DNA from: CAYSRJ01 sp964521865
Lineage (GTDB): Bacteria > Spirochaetota > B62-G9 > DRHN01
Direction: 5' to 3'
Length of the DNA: 64,000 bases
Assembly (NCBI GenBank): GCA_964521865.1
Contig: CAZFTJ010000013.1
Location: 1 to 64,000, forward strand
In this document: positions 8,246 to 17,217 of the stretch, in pieces
Numbering within the stretch: the first letter of the stretch is position 1
Layout: the number at the start of each line of letters is the position of its first letter
Made by a program: the position numbers and the translations under genes
Notes under the pieces: model-generated
What the model saw: the letters and a program-made list of their open reading frames with translations, nothing else
What the model was told of the DNA's origin: nothing
Database searches by the model: none

Positions 8246-8370
8246 GCCTCCTTGAGAATAGTATTATCTAAGGGTGCCTTACCAGATATGACAACATTGT
8301 AGTATGATTTATATATATTTTAAATAACGTGACCTTTGCAAAAATGTTGGCGATTAGAGAGTTGACAAAA

Positions 8371-10254
8371 TCATGAATAGGTTGGAGTGAGATAATCGGA
8401 AAAACTCAATTGCCCTATTGGATATCCCTTTAACTCCAGCCTGCTTTTCCCACGAAAAGGACCGAAACTGATCTTCCTCAGCCGATAGTACACCCGGTAG
8501 GCTTTGAGGAAGAATTGGGCATAGTAGAAGGAGTTAAAGCCCTTGGTGAGTTGATAGCGTTCTTCAAACTCGCCAATCGCCCGTTCTCCAGGGTTGGTGG
8601 TTTTGGGAATATCGTTTCGCAGCACTATTTGGCACAGCTTTGGGTAGTACTTCTGCAGCATATCAAAAACTCCTAAAACAGACTCGGGAGATTGCTCCCT
8701 TAATCTCATGATCTTGAAATATCGCTTTTTCACCTGTTTGAGCTTCCTGCTTTTGAATAAACTCCTGATGTGCCTTGTCAGTATCAGCTTCCATTCCTCA
8801 TCTGCCTTATTGGGCAATGCGGTCCTGACAATCCGTTTGGCATCCCGCCCTGCGTGTATTACACATTGATGATAGATACAATCAGGAAACACCTCATTCA
8901 CAACCCCCTCGTAACCCATGAGCAAATCCGTGGTGATTGATGTCGGACGAAACCCAACTGCTTTCAGCATGTACAGAAAGGTTTTCATGGCCTGTTTATC
9001 TTTGTGGAAAAACAACTCCATCGCCAGTAAATCCGTCACCTTTGTACCCACCGCAGTAAATACATAGTTCCATTTGCTTCGCACCTTGATCCATTTCTCA
9101 TCGATGCACAGCGGCTGCTCCCAATCCTCTTGGTTGCAAAGATGCACTACATTCACACATTCTTCCCCTGCTTTTTTCACCCAGCGTAATACCGTGGTCA
9201 AAGACACAGCAATACCATGTTCCAATAGCTCATCACACACCCGGCTTAACGAACCGCGTAAGTGAAAAACCCATCGAAATACCATCTTTTTCACATCACG
9301 ATGAACCCGAGCATACAGCTCCACCCCTTTCGGCGGGACGGTGAAGTATTTGGTGCGGCAGCTTTGGTTCAGACACCGGTAAACGTGCGGGTAATCTCGA
9401 ATCTTCTCTCCTTTCTTGTTCCTATACCATCGAGGCCTTTTGAAGATAAATCCTACCTCACGGCTGTGACAGTCAGGGCATCTCTCAGTTGGAAGGATCC
9501 CTGCTACAATCCCTCTGAGAAAATAGATATTGCGCTTTCGATCTCTTTGTAATTTTTTCCTCGGACAATATTTATCTTTTTCTCCCGGACCTCTTCTATG
9601 TGCTGTCGAGCTGTGAAAACACCGTTTCAAATACTCATACAATCGCTGTTTCACTATCTTCTGCTTCGCTTCTGTTGGTACTTTTGACAACAGATCCTCA
9701 ATAATCCCGAATAATCGCTCAATCATATATCCCGCTTCCATAAATACGTGCGGCATCGCCTTGCTCGCCTTCCTGCGCATCAGCATCACGAGCTTTCTCC
9801 CGTCCATCTCCCTCAAAGCACGCTGAAGACTCCCATCCGATAGTTCTTCACATACCCCTTCAGATTTTAGCCGCTCTTTAATCTCATGCATGAACAGGAA
9901 AGGATTTCCCACAACGATCTCCGCCAGTCTATCCAATAGTGCTGGGGTCAGCTTTGATTTCTCCCACTCACCGGCCAGAAGCGCCAGCAGTCCCTCTTTC
10001 CGGTACACCTGCCAACGCCGATTCACCATCTGACGCGACACCCCGATGATCTTCCCCACCTCCTGCTGGGTAAAATATTTTCTGCCCTCCTCGGTTCGTA
10101 TCCTGAGCATATGTATAACCTCATCATCGATGGCTTGCCTATCCTGTACGGGGATACGAAGCACATGGGGTTGAGTGAACACCAGCACCAGATCCTCCCC
10201 AGTCCTGCTGACCTCGAGCTTCTCATCCCGGTAAATGCTTTGGTTCCCCCTCAT
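8371..10254 (-). CDS. DDE transposase of the insertion sequence
   Basis: About 627 residues. The N-terminal third has a helix-turn-helix (FTQQEVGKIIGVSRQMVNRR). A Cys-rich zinc-ribbon section follows (CPDCHSREVGF and CLNQSCRTKYF). The catalytic DDE core shows CIDEKWIKV, SITTDLLMGYEG and NPGERAIGEFEERYQ, with a YHQCVIHAGRD block between the last two. All three acidic residues are present, so it may be active. I chose the ATG at 10254 because the upstream alternative (10311) overlaps the small partner gene. The stop lies close to the presumed left end of the element. Confidence 0.85.
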   Translation of the reverse strand: MRGNQSIYRDEKLEVSRTGEDLVLVFTQPHVLRIPVQDRQAIDDEVIHMLRIRTEEGRKYFTQQEVGKIIGVSRQMVNRRWQVYRKEGLLALLAGEWEKSKLTPALLDRLAEIVVGNPFLFMHEIKERLKSEGVCEELSDGSLQRALREMDGRKLVMLMRRKASKAMPHVFMEAGYMIERLFGIIEDLLSKVPTEAKQKIVKQRLYEYLKRCFHSSTAHRRGPGEKDKYCPRKKLQRDRKRNIYFLRGIVAGILPTERCPDCHSREVGFIFKRPRWYRNKKGEKIRDYPHVYRCLNQSCRTKYFTVPPKGVELYARVHRDVKKMVFRWVFHLRGSLSRVCDELLEHGIAVSLTTVLRWVKKAGEECVNVVHLCNQEDWEQPLCIDEKWIKVRSKWNYVFTAVGTKVTDLLAMELFFHKDKQAMKTFLYMLKAVGFRPTSITTDLLMGYEGVVNEVFPDCIYHQCVIHAGRDAKRIVRTALPNKADEEWKLILTRHIRSLFKSRKLKQVKKRYFKIMRLREQSPESVLGVFDMLQKYYPKLCQIVLRNDIPKTTNPGERAIGEFEERYQLTKGFNSFYYAQFFLKAYRVYYRLRKISFGPFRGKSRLELKGYPIGQLSFSDYLTPTYS

Positions 10255-10264
10255 GAGAGAACCC

Positions 10265-10570
10265 TCAGTTTTCGCTACGAAGCAACTCGGCATTGATACG
10301 GACCAACTCATCGATGGCGGCCTTCAGTTGCTTATAATCTTTCATCCTTGCTTTGATCCCGGCGATCTGTTCTTTCTTGATGGGGATTAATTTAGTTTTG
10401 CCTTTGTAGCTGAAAGACAGCATTAAGGATGTATGACGCCGCTTCGTCTTGGCGCAGTAACAATTAGGTTTTCCACACTTGCCTTTTAACTCATAGATGG
10501 AGCCTCGGATGGCGTTGTCCAAGGAATGAATCTTCTCCAGGACCTTCATCTTTTCTTGTTGCAGGTTCAT
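10265..10570 (-). CDS. DUF6788-type transposase partner protein
   Basis: A 101-residue protein with an N-terminal helix, then GKCGKPNCYCAKTKRRH, a compact Cys cluster followed by basic residues, and a helical tail. Proteins with this C.kpnC.C core are commonly encoded just upstream of transposases of this kind. It ends 10 bases before the transposase start, implying co-translation. Its molecular role is not established; DNA or RNA binding through the Cys/basic segment is an inference. Confidence 0.7.
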   Translation of the reverse strand: MNLQQEKMKVLEKIHSLDNAIRGSIYELKGKCGKPNCYCAKTKRRHTSLMLSFSYKGKTKLIPIKKEQIAGIKARMKDYKQLKAAIDELVRINAELLRSEN

Positions 10571-10822
10571 ACAGTTCTTCTCCTTTATCTTTTTGTTTAT
10601 ATAGCATAAAGATATAATATCAAAAAAATCCTGCCCTGCAATAAAAATTGAGCGAAATGTGCTGCTTATCCTGCTCTCATTCTGTCAAGTGATTATTTGA
10701 CCTGGGGGTTAGTCTTTAACAAATATGCAAAGGTCTCTTTTTTAATTTTTTTCTTTTCCTTAATTATAAGTAATATCTCAGGTACTTTGAACTTCTTTAA
10801 CAACTCATACTTTAATATACTT

Positions 10823-11311
10823 TTAATCTATTCCGTTTGAATGGTCCATTTCTCGAATTAAATCGATTATAGCCATCATTCTAGTATTACAAAATGAGCT
10901 CGCTAACATCCAAACATCTATTCCTTCAGCATTACAACACTTTGTAAATTGACGTCCTAACGTTTCAGCGAAACTTTTTTCCTCATCCTTTTTTTCAAGA
11001 GCTAAACGATACTCTTTAAAACGGTTAGCTTTATTTTGCATAACAGTTTTAGATACTTGACGGGCAAAATCCGCCCAATGTCCTTGGTACGCATCCCTAA
11101 TTCGTTGCACTTTTACTTTGTTTTCTAGATTCGCAACAAATATGCCTAAATCTCCTACAAAAAATAGAAAAAATAGAAGCTCATCCTTTAATTCTTTTTT
11201 TCGACCTTTAAACCAATCCAACTTTAGAAATGATTTTTGTATTTTCTTCCATTCCCTACGGAATGTTAATTCTGCAACACCTTTAGCTACTTCCTCTGCA
11301 AACCATACCAT
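10823..11311 (-). CDS. Hypothetical protein
   Basis: A 162-residue, highly charged helical protein with a hydrophobic stretch ELLFFLFFVGDLGIFVANL (about residues 44-62) that could be a membrane helix or buried core. No catalytic motif or family is recognised. It is a single gene between the insertion sequence and the DUF3800 gene, AT-rich like its surroundings. A small GC-rich dyad (GGCCGC/GCGGCC, 11412-11426) lies upstream, near the end of the DUF3800 gene. Confidence 0.45.
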   Translation of the reverse strand: MVWFAEEVAKGVAELTFRREWKKIQKSFLKLDWFKGRKKELKDELLFFLFFVGDLGIFVANLENKVKVQRIRDAYQGHWADFARQVSKTVMQNKANRFKEYRLALEKKDEEKSFAETLGRQFTKCCNAEGIDVWMLASSFCNTRMMAIIDLIREMDHSNGID

Positions 11312-11461
11312 CTAAATCCTTCTTTATGCATTGTACCTAATTGAATTTAAAAAATGTAGTCTTATTAACTCAAACACATTATCACAATTGTCTAAAGACA
11401 AGTTTCGGTGAGGCCGCTTAGCGGCCGAACCGGTTACGCTTTGATATGCGAAGCAGCACAC

Positions 11462-12289
11462 TCACCTCCCTATTAAAAGTAAGGACTCTGGTACTAATCT
11501 ACAGAATATTTCTGAACATCTATCACGACGAGTAGATAAATAGCGAGTAGAAACAGGTAAGCTAATAACCGCTATTCTCTTTACCCAAGTAGATATTTTC
11601 TCTATCTCGTCAGAATAACGTGGCTGAACCCTATTTTCTTTTAATTCAAGATACCTTCGGATAATGAAAGCAACAAGATCAGCAATTTGTAAAAGACTAA
11701 CATTTTCGGAATCTCCAAAATATGGTACATCAATAACCTGATCCAACTCTTCTTGATTATCTCTTCGTGAATAATACTCATCAATGAATCCAGGAGGGTT
11801 TTTAAGTAATTGTGATAAGTTAGTTTTTTCAGTTAGCTCTTCATCAAATATAAACACAGTATTTCCTTTATTTTTCTCCTCTTTTTGATAATGTTTCTGA
11901 ATTGTTAAAATTAAATGCATAGCCATGAAACACCATATACTTCGAAATGGTCTCAATTCAGCATTAGAAGCAATCTCGGAATTAAAAGATTCTTTGTCTA
12001 CACCAGAGAAAGTTACTTTATGCTTTCTATCGCGAAGCCAATTGAATATTGCAGTTATAATGTTCGATCTCATCTCTCCATCAATGTCACGCCATGGAGA
12101 ATTTCCACTATAAAACTTGCGTGCGTGAAATTCTGAGACCTCCCTATTACAAATTTTTGACAAGGTCTCAAGTAACGCTTGCCAATCTGCCTTTGTAATA
12201 TGCATTCTTTTCGCGTCTACTATTATTCCAGTCATAACGGCAAATGGTTCGGAACCTGTCCCACTTTCATCGACATAGCAAAACTTCAT
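11462..12289 (-). CDS. DUF3800 domain protein
   Basis: The 275-residue protein opens with KFCYVDESGTG and continues with FAVMTGIIVDAKR, the hallmark start of DUF3800 proteins, which are predicted to adopt an RNase H-like fold. The early Asp-Glu pair (D7, E8), the later FIFDEE segment and the C-terminal LLQIADLVAFIIRR are the conserved acidic blocks. DUF3800 proteins are frequent in phage, plasmid and defence contexts; no biochemical function is firmly known. The last 30 residues (RYLSTRRDRC onward) look unlike the family and may be an altered C-terminus. Confidence 0.75.
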   Translation of the reverse strand: MKFCYVDESGTGSEPFAVMTGIIVDAKRMHITKADWQALLETLSKICNREVSEFHARKFYSGNSPWRDIDGEMRSNIITAIFNWLRDRKHKVTFSGVDKESFNSEIASNAELRPFRSIWCFMAMHLILTIQKHYQKEEKNKGNTVFIFDEELTEKTNLSQLLKNPPGFIDEYYSRRDNQEELDQVIDVPYFGDSENVSLLQIADLVAFIIRRYLELKENRVQPRYSDEIEKISTWVKRIAVISLPVSTRYLSTRRDRCSEIFCRLVPESLLLIGR

Positions 12290-12306
12290 TTTATACTTCC
12301 AATGAG

Positions 12307-12402
12307 CGTACTATTTCCCCGAAAAGTCTTGGTGTTACCAATCCTATCGTTGATTATTGTATCTCACCGGAAGGATTAAAGCAAATCTTAGAAAAATATT
12401 GA
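12307..12402 (+). pseudogene. Short coding remnant, family unknown
   Basis: A plus-strand frame reads SLGVTNPIVDYCISPEGLKQ and stops after ILEKY. It has protein-like composition but no start codon and no recognisable family. The following 100 bases also look like shifted coding sequence. Probably the tail of a gene destroyed by insertion or deletion. Confidence 0.25.
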
Positions 12403-12522
12403 AATTAAGGATATCTATTCCTATGGTGTGCAGGTTGACGAAAAATGGTATTTACAGTCTGCCGTATCGTGACTTAGAAAAGGCGGAAGGGAATTTAGCG
12501 AGTTAATCGGCAGGCTCCCGTG

Positions 12523-13041
12523 TTATGTACCGCTCGGGGATTGCTCGAAACGTTTTGCGAGTTTTTCTGATCGCTCCTTTTTTATTTTTTCTTCTCCCCC
12601 AAGCACTTCAAGGCGAGTGTCCGAATAAATTGAAATCTGTATAGCATCTGGATGTGATGAATAAAATAAAGGTCCCATATCTTCAACATATCCAGATACG
12701 ACATTTTGTTTATTTAAATCGAATAATGTAGCTGTAGCGGAACGCACTTGTTTATCATCATTGTATGCTATCCCACAAAGAGCATCAATTATCGGCTTTA
12801 TTATGTTATCAATATCTGCTCTTATACCTTGTCTGCTTTTTGTAGCCCAACATATTTCAACTTCAATATCATCAGACGTAATTGGTGACAGGATATGCTT
12901 CTTTGCCTCTTGCTTAACAGAATTCATAAAGTTATCAACACTGCTACTTCTTCTCCTTCGCATTGTTTTGGGCTGCTCATAAATCAAGAATTGATATGAA
13001 GGTAAATCAATCCTTCTATGTCTCATTCTATCTTTTGCCAT
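12523..13041 (-). CDS. RusA-like Holliday junction resolvase
   Basis: A 172-residue protein carrying the RusA signature RADIDNIIKPIIDALCG followed by AYNDDKQV. This is the conserved D..N..K...DAL.G..Y.DD.Q block that forms the metal-binding active site. RusA resolves four-way DNA junctions and is normally phage-borne. Both key acidic clusters are intact, so it may be functional, though the C-terminal 40 residues are a charged extension. It stands without other phage genes, so it is likely prophage or plasmid cargo. Confidence 0.75.
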   Translation of the reverse strand: MAKDRMRHRRIDLPSYQFLIYEQPKTMRRRRSSSVDNFMNSVKQEAKKHILSPITSDDIEVEICWATKSRQGIRADIDNIIKPIIDALCGIAYNDDKQVRSATATLFDLNKQNVVSGYVEDMGPLFYSSHPDAIQISIYSDTRLEVLGGEEKIKKERSEKLAKRFEQSPSGT

Positions 13042-13125
13042 TTTTCATATACCCGAATGTTGCCGAAGGTGCTGGGTGTTGCCGAAAAAGATCTGTTATT
13101 AATCTTTATGACACTTCAAATAATA

Positions 13126-13572
13126 TCACTTTTTGTTTGATCCTGAGTATAAAATCTCATCCACCTTAAGGTCGGGAAATACTTTTTTTATTTTGGCAAG
13201 CGTCATAAGGGATGGGTTTGCTTGCTTTGATCGTTCAAGGCGTTGATAACTGTAAATATTATTCATGCCAAGTAATTTTGCTATTTCACTCTGTGTAAGA
13301 CCTCTCTGTTTTCTTAACATCCGCATCATGAGTGCAAACGCTATTTTCGGAAATACCGGAACTTCAACAATATTCCCCCCCTTTGCTTCTTTATTAGGCA
13401 TTGGAAATGTAATATCTGAATTATCAGGTTCATCGAGATATAGGTTAAGGGCTTCTTCCATATTTAGTTTGAGTTCTTCAAGAGAATCTCCCTGTGTAAC
13501 ACATCCCTCGAGCTCTAAGCATTCTCCCCAATACCCATCTGCTTCTTTATGGATTTTAAAATGATAGTACAT
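13126..13572 (-). CDS. hicB: HicB antitoxin
   Basis: 148 residues in two domains. The N-terminal partial RNase H-like HicB fold (YYHFKIHKEADGYWGECLEL, then CVTQGDSLEELKLNMEEAL) neutralises the toxin. The C-terminal helix-turn-helix (RGLTQSEIAKLLGMNNIYSY) binds the operator. It starts two bases after the hicA stop codon, so the two are co-translated. The DNA-binding domain implies autorepression through the palindrome in the hicA promoter. Confidence 0.85.
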   Translation of the reverse strand: MYYHFKIHKEADGYWGECLELEGCVTQGDSLEELKLNMEEALNLYLDEPDNSDITFPMPNKEAKGGNIVEVPVFPKIAFALMMRMLRKQRGLTQSEIAKLLGMNNIYSYQRLERSKQANPSLMTLAKIKKVFPDLKVDEILYSGSNKK

Positions 13573-13573
13573 T

Positions 13574-13756
13574 TTATTTACCTCCAGTAAGTCTTTTTAA
13601 AAGATGCTTTTCTATCCCTTTTTTCAGTTCTTTATGCATCGGTATTGTTTCACGTTCTCCATTTTTCCCAATTACAACGTGACTTCCTTTCTTACGGAGG
13701 ATTTTCCAGCCAGCTGCTTGATATCGTTTGAGCATTTCTTGCCCGCTTATTGGCAT
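13574..13756 (-). CDS. hicA: HicA toxin (mRNA interferase)
   Basis: 60 residues, the normal size for HicA, a double-stranded-RNA-binding-fold ribonuclease that cleaves mRNA. It shows the catalytic GSHVVI motif (His26) and the conserved tail ETIPMHKELKKGI. It is the first gene of the pair; toxin-before-antitoxin order is usual for hicAB. All key residues are present, so the module is probably active. Confidence 0.85.
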   Translation of the reverse strand: MPISGQEMLKRYQAAGWKILRKKGSHVVIGKNGERETIPMHKELKKGIEKHLLKRLTGGK

Positions 13757-13776
13757 ATTGGATTGTCCTCGTATTT

Positions 13777-13805
13777 ATATTACCAACTATAATTGGTATT
13801 GTCAA
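13777..13805 (-). promoter_or_regulatory. hicAB promoter with embedded operator
   Basis: On the minus strand TTGACA (13800-13805), a 17-bp spacer and TAATAT (13777-13782) form a near-consensus promoter 21 bases before hicA. The palindrome TACCAA-N6-TTGGTA (13781-13798) fills the spacer, ideally placed for HicB repression. Confidence 0.75.
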
Positions 13806-14272
13806 TAGTTTGGAAGCAATTTTACCTAGAAAGTAGATGTCTCGAAAGAAAGCAATATTACAAACACAGTGATTATCGCGGCTAAAAATCTTTAAATCAC
13901 ATATTCATGTTTTGAGAAGCAAGAGAACACCCGTGTATGAACTGGGTGATCTCCGTAAATTTCTATCAAATTGTATTCAATAAAGAGTGAAAAATCTATT
14001 TCGGGTTTTTCTCCTCTTCGGGCTAATTGATCTTTCAATATTCTATAGATTAAGATTATATAAAAAATTTTTATGCTTTATGAAGCGGGGGTTATGTCTC
14101 GCAGCGATAATGTAAGGGTAATAAACCAAAGGTGGCTGAATTAAAACAGTCACCTTTTTACTGTCACCTATTACTATTTCTTCAATCAAAGATTCTATAA
14201 AAAGTTTTTTTCTCCGAAATCTAAGTCACTGCATATATTGAATCGCATGTTTCACATGATAAAGCTTCCAGA
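13806..14272. other. Non-coding stretch with an orphan terminator hairpin
   Basis: No gene is supported. At 14128-14157 AAAGGTGGCTG and CAGTCACCTTT form an 11-bp stem with one G-T mismatch and an 8-base loop, followed by TT on the plus strand. This looks like a rho-independent terminator with no gene left to serve. Confidence 0.5.
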
Positions 14273-14749
14273 TTAGAGCTTAAAACTTACACCAATGTTT
14301 AAATCAGGCCATAGTCCTAAAGGAAGATTAACATCTCGAATTACATCTTTCCCCTTTTCAAAGAAAAGGGGAAAACCCTCACCTATACGTAAGTTAATAT
14401 TTAAATTTTCAGATATTTTGCGACGAATCAATACAGACACACCAGGCGATACCATCAAAGCCCAGGTTCCTATTGGCATCATAATATTTGGAATACCACT
14501 GCATATGGTAAACTGCCATAGAGGGTTATCAGAAAAAGTTTTCACAATTAAAAACGCTTCAGACATAATAATACCTGGTATACCTACTCCTATACCAGTC
14601 TTTATCCCAATGTGATTATTAAAATTGTACTCATATCCGAATCGTATCCCCAGTTGCCAGTTAAGATTAATGCTAAAGAGATTGTCTTCTCCAAAACCAG
14701 TATTTATAATTAAAAATAAAAACAGAGCTAAAAAAATTATTTTTTTCAT
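14273..14749 (-). CDS. Small outer-membrane beta-barrel protein
   Basis: I take the ATG at 14749, which begins a clean signal peptide (MKKIIFLALFLFLIINTGFG). The preceding 22 codons are poor. The mature part (about 138 residues) alternates polar and hydrophobic residues in strands such as GIRFGYEYNF and HIGIKTGIGVGIPG. It ends in LNIGVSFKL, a barrel-type C-terminal strand. Length suggests an eight-stranded barrel. Specific function unknown; no neighbours in operon. Confidence 0.6.
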   Translation of the reverse strand: MKKIIFLALFLFLIINTGFGEDNLFSINLNWQLGIRFGYEYNFNNHIGIKTGIGVGIPGIIMSEAFLIVKTFSDNPLWQFTICSGIPNIMMPIGTWALMVSPGVSVLIRRKISENLNINLRIGEGFPLFFEKGKDVIRDVNLPLGLWPDLNIGVSFKL

Positions 14750-15008
14750 AACATTCCTGATAATTAATAAGGATTCTACCCAAAGTAAGGGGAAAATGTC
14801 ATTTTTCAGGAGCATTCACCCTCCCATTTTCAAAAGCATTCACCCCTTTACAGCTAAATGCCCCACCTATCTTATTATATCAAAATGACATTTAATTCAA
14901 CCCATTATCACTCAAAGGCATTTGCGATGTTAAAGTTTCGTTCGTATTAAGCCGCAATAAGCCTTCATTTTAACCCATCTTCTACAGTTTCACACCAATT
15001 TCACCGGG

Positions 15009-15046
15009 TTGACAATAAGTAATTCATTTCATAATAATGAATTACT
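15009..15046 (+). promoter_or_regulatory. Promoter overlapped by an 11-bp inverted repeat
   Basis: TTGACA (15009-15014), a 17-bp spacer and TAATAA (15032-15037) resemble a sigma-70 promoter. A perfect inverted repeat AGTAATTCATT/AATGAATTACT (15018-15028 and 15036-15046) covers the spacer and -10. Its original gene seems to have been displaced by the insertion sequence that starts about 25 bases downstream. Confidence 0.5.
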
Positions 15047-15070
15047 ATTTCCCGTTCCTTGTATTTTGTA

Positions 15071-16861
15071 AAAACATAGTGCCAATAATATGGAGGAAAT
15101 ATGCAATAATTATTTGATAAATAGTTGGATGAATATTATAATCATGGTGGCTAAGAGAGAGGAACTGCCATGTTCGTTCGAGTCAAACCTTCCGGCGCCT
15201 ACAAATATCTACAGATTGTGCATAACTACTGGGACCAGGGCAAAGTCAAACAGAAAGTCATCGCCTCCCTGGGACGGCTGGAAAGGCTTGTGGAATCCGG
15301 AAGTATCGATGGCTTGGCACGGTCATTGACACGGTTTAGCACCGACTTGAAGGTGGTACGCGCACACCAGGCGGGTACGCTTCAGGCGAAACGGGTGTGG
15401 AGTATAGGGCCAGGGTTGGTGTTCGATCGCCTGTGGCAAGAACTGGGCGTGTCACACATTCTGGCTGAGTTACTGAAAGGGAGGCGGTTTGGTTTTTCGG
15501 TGGAGCGGGCGGTATTTCTCACGGTGCTGCACCGGCTATTTGTTTCTGGTTCTGACCGGGAAGCGGACAAATGGCGGGAGGATTACCTGATTGAAGGCAT
15601 TGAGGGGCTAGAGCTGCACCATCTGTACCGTGTGATGGGCTGGTTGGGGGAGGAGTTACCAGATGGTGAGCAGGAGCAGGGCAATGGGTTTTCGCCTCGG
15701 TGCACCAAGGATCTGATTGAAGAGCGGTTGTTTTCGCGGTATCGGGATTTGTTCAGCGCACTGGAGCTGGTGTTTTTTGATACGACCTCGTTGTATTTTG
15801 AGGGGCAAGGGGGGACGAGCCTTGGGCGGCGGGGGAACAGCAAGGACAATAGGCCTGATTTATATCAGATGGTGGTGGGGGTGGTGCTTGACGAGCGGGG
15901 CAGACCTCTATGCTGTGAGATGTGGCCGGGGAATACGGCGGACGTGAAGACTCTGGTACCGGTGATTGAGAGGATTGGGAGGCGGTTTGGGATTGGGTCG
16001 GTGTGTGTGGTAGCAGACCGGGGGATGATCAGCAGCAGCAACCTGGAGTACTTGGAGGAGGCTGTCCCGCCGATCTCCTACATTCTGGGTATACGGATGC
16101 GCAGGGTCAAGGAGATACGGGAGCAGGTGCTGGAGGCTAAGGGGGAGTACCTGGAAGTGATTGGGGAGCGGGAGAAGGCGAAGGGTCCCTCTCCTCTGAA
16201 GGTACGGGAAGTAGTGGTGGAGGGGAGGCGGTATGTGGAGTGTTACAATGCGGAGCAGGCAGGGAAGGATGCAGCGGACAGGGAGGCGATACTGGAGGGG
16301 CTGAAGGAGAAGTTGGCTCAGGGGGAGAAGCTTTTGGTAGGCAACAAGGGGTACCGCCGTTTTCTGAAAGCTCCAGTGAAGGGCACCCATTTTCAGATTG
16401 ATGAGGGGAAGGTTTCAGAGGAGAAGCGGTATGACGGACGCTGGGTGTTACGGACCACGGCGAAGCTTTCAGTCGAAGAGGTGGCCCTGAAGTACAAGCA
16501 GCTGTGGCAGGTAGAGAACATATTTCGGTCGATGAAGAGCATGGTGCAGACGCGGCCGGTGTACCATAAATGCGATGAGACTATTCGGGGGCATGTATTT
16601 TGTAGTTTTCTGGCTCTGGTGCTGGTCAAGGAGCTTCAGGCTCGATTGGAGGCACGGGGAAAGACCCCGGAATGGAAGGATATGCTCCGGGATGTGGAGC
16701 GGCTTCAGGAAGTGGAGGTGGAGTGTGACTCCCAGCGGGTATATTTGCGCACGGAGCTTCGTGGAGAGTGCATCGAGGTTCTCAGGGCTGCAGGTGTGCG
16801 GGTGCCTTCCTCGGTACGTTGGTAGCTTGCAACCCTACTCAAACCGGAAAACATAGTGCCA
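15071..16861 (+). mobile_element. IS1634-type insertion sequence
   Basis: A complete IS1634 (IS4-related) transposase gene is flanked by exact 14-bp direct repeats AAAACATAGTGCCA at 15071-15084 and 16848-16861. Elements of this family are known for target duplications of variable and sometimes long size, so the repeat may be the duplicated target; alternatively it belongs to the element ends. The transposase GC content is far above the flanking DNA. Confidence 0.7.
15170..16825 (+). CDS. IS1634 family transposase
   Basis: 551 residues, full length for the family. Catalytic residues are visible as Asp in LVFFDTTSLYFEG, Asp in VCVVADRGMISSSN, and Glu in KQLWQVENIFRSMKS. The last is the Y/W-E signature of the IS4 superfamily C1 region. 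The N-terminus (MFVRVKPSGAYKYLQIV) is the typical start. No frameshift or stop was seen, so the element may be active. It is strikingly GC-rich compared with genes on both sides, indicating recent arrival. Confidence 0.9.
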   Translation: MFVRVKPSGAYKYLQIVHNYWDQGKVKQKVIASLGRLERLVESGSIDGLARSLTRFSTDLKVVRAHQAGTLQAKRVWSIGPGLVFDRLWQELGVSHILAELLKGRRFGFSVERAVFLTVLHRLFVSGSDREADKWREDYLIEGIEGLELHHLYRVMGWLGEELPDGEQEQGNGFSPRCTKDLIEERLFSRYRDLFSALELVFFDTTSLYFEGQGGTSLGRRGNSKDNRPDLYQMVVGVVLDERGRPLCCEMWPGNTADVKTLVPVIERIGRRFGIGSVCVVADRGMISSSNLEYLEEAVPPISYILGIRMRRVKEIREQVLEAKGEYLEVIGEREKAKGPSPLKVREVVVEGRRYVECYNAEQAGKDAADREAILEGLKEKLAQGEKLLVGNKGYRRFLKAPVKGTHFQIDEGKVSEEKRYDGRWVLRTTAKLSVEEVALKYKQLWQVENIFRSMKSMVQTRPVYHKCDETIRGHVFCSFLALVLVKELQARLEARGKTPEWKDMLRDVERLQEVEVECDSQRVYLRTELRGECIEVLRAAGVRVPSSVRW

Positions 16862-17217
16862 CAGGGCTTTCTGTGCATGCTAATTCTTTGCTGGGCAATT
16901 ACTTGATTTTTCAAACTGTAGAAGATCGGTCAAATTCATAATAACCTTGCTCCCCTGAGTGATGCTATAAGAAATGCTAATAAAAGAATCTATATCTGTT
17001 TGGCTAGATCAGGTTAGACATATTGAGAAAAATATTTTGAATGCTCGTTACACTTGCATTCGAATGCCATTCTGATAGAATAAAGGTCAGTGAGGCAGCA
17101 TGTCGCGTACCTCTTCCAAGGGCTCTAAGTTTAATAAAGAAAGGAGGCTAATCCGGCAGCACACTGATTCTTTTCATCTTCGGCAAGTTTCGATAGAAAA
17201 ATGCAGGAGAATTTCAG
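16862..17217. other. Gap upstream of the sugar-binding protein
   Basis: About 355 bases between the insertion sequence and the binding-protein gene. No gene is supported. It holds the promoter and palindromic operator described at 17054-17081 and a ribosome-binding AGGAG just before the next start codon. Confidence 0.5.
17054..17081 (+). promoter_or_regulatory. Promoter with LacI-type palindromic operator
   Basis: TTGCAT (17054-17059), a 16-bp spacer and TAGAAT (17076-17081) could drive the sugar-binding protein gene. A perfect 12-bp palindrome with central CG, GCATTCGAATGC (17056-17067), overlaps the -35 and spacer. Central-CG palindromes of this kind are typical of LacI/GalR regulators; none is encoded nearby. 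Confidence 0.5.

Larger units (their letters stand above)
8361..10689 (-). mobile_element. Two-gene insertion sequence (DUF6788 + DDE transposase)
   Basis: The element carries a small DUF6788-type gene followed by a large DDE transposase on the same strand. Possible terminal inverted repeats are TTGACAAAATCATGAATAGG reading inward from about 8362 and TTGACAGAATGAGAGCAGG reading inward from about 10688 on the other strand. They match in roughly two thirds of positions. The exact ends and any target duplication are not certain. Confidence 0.55.
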
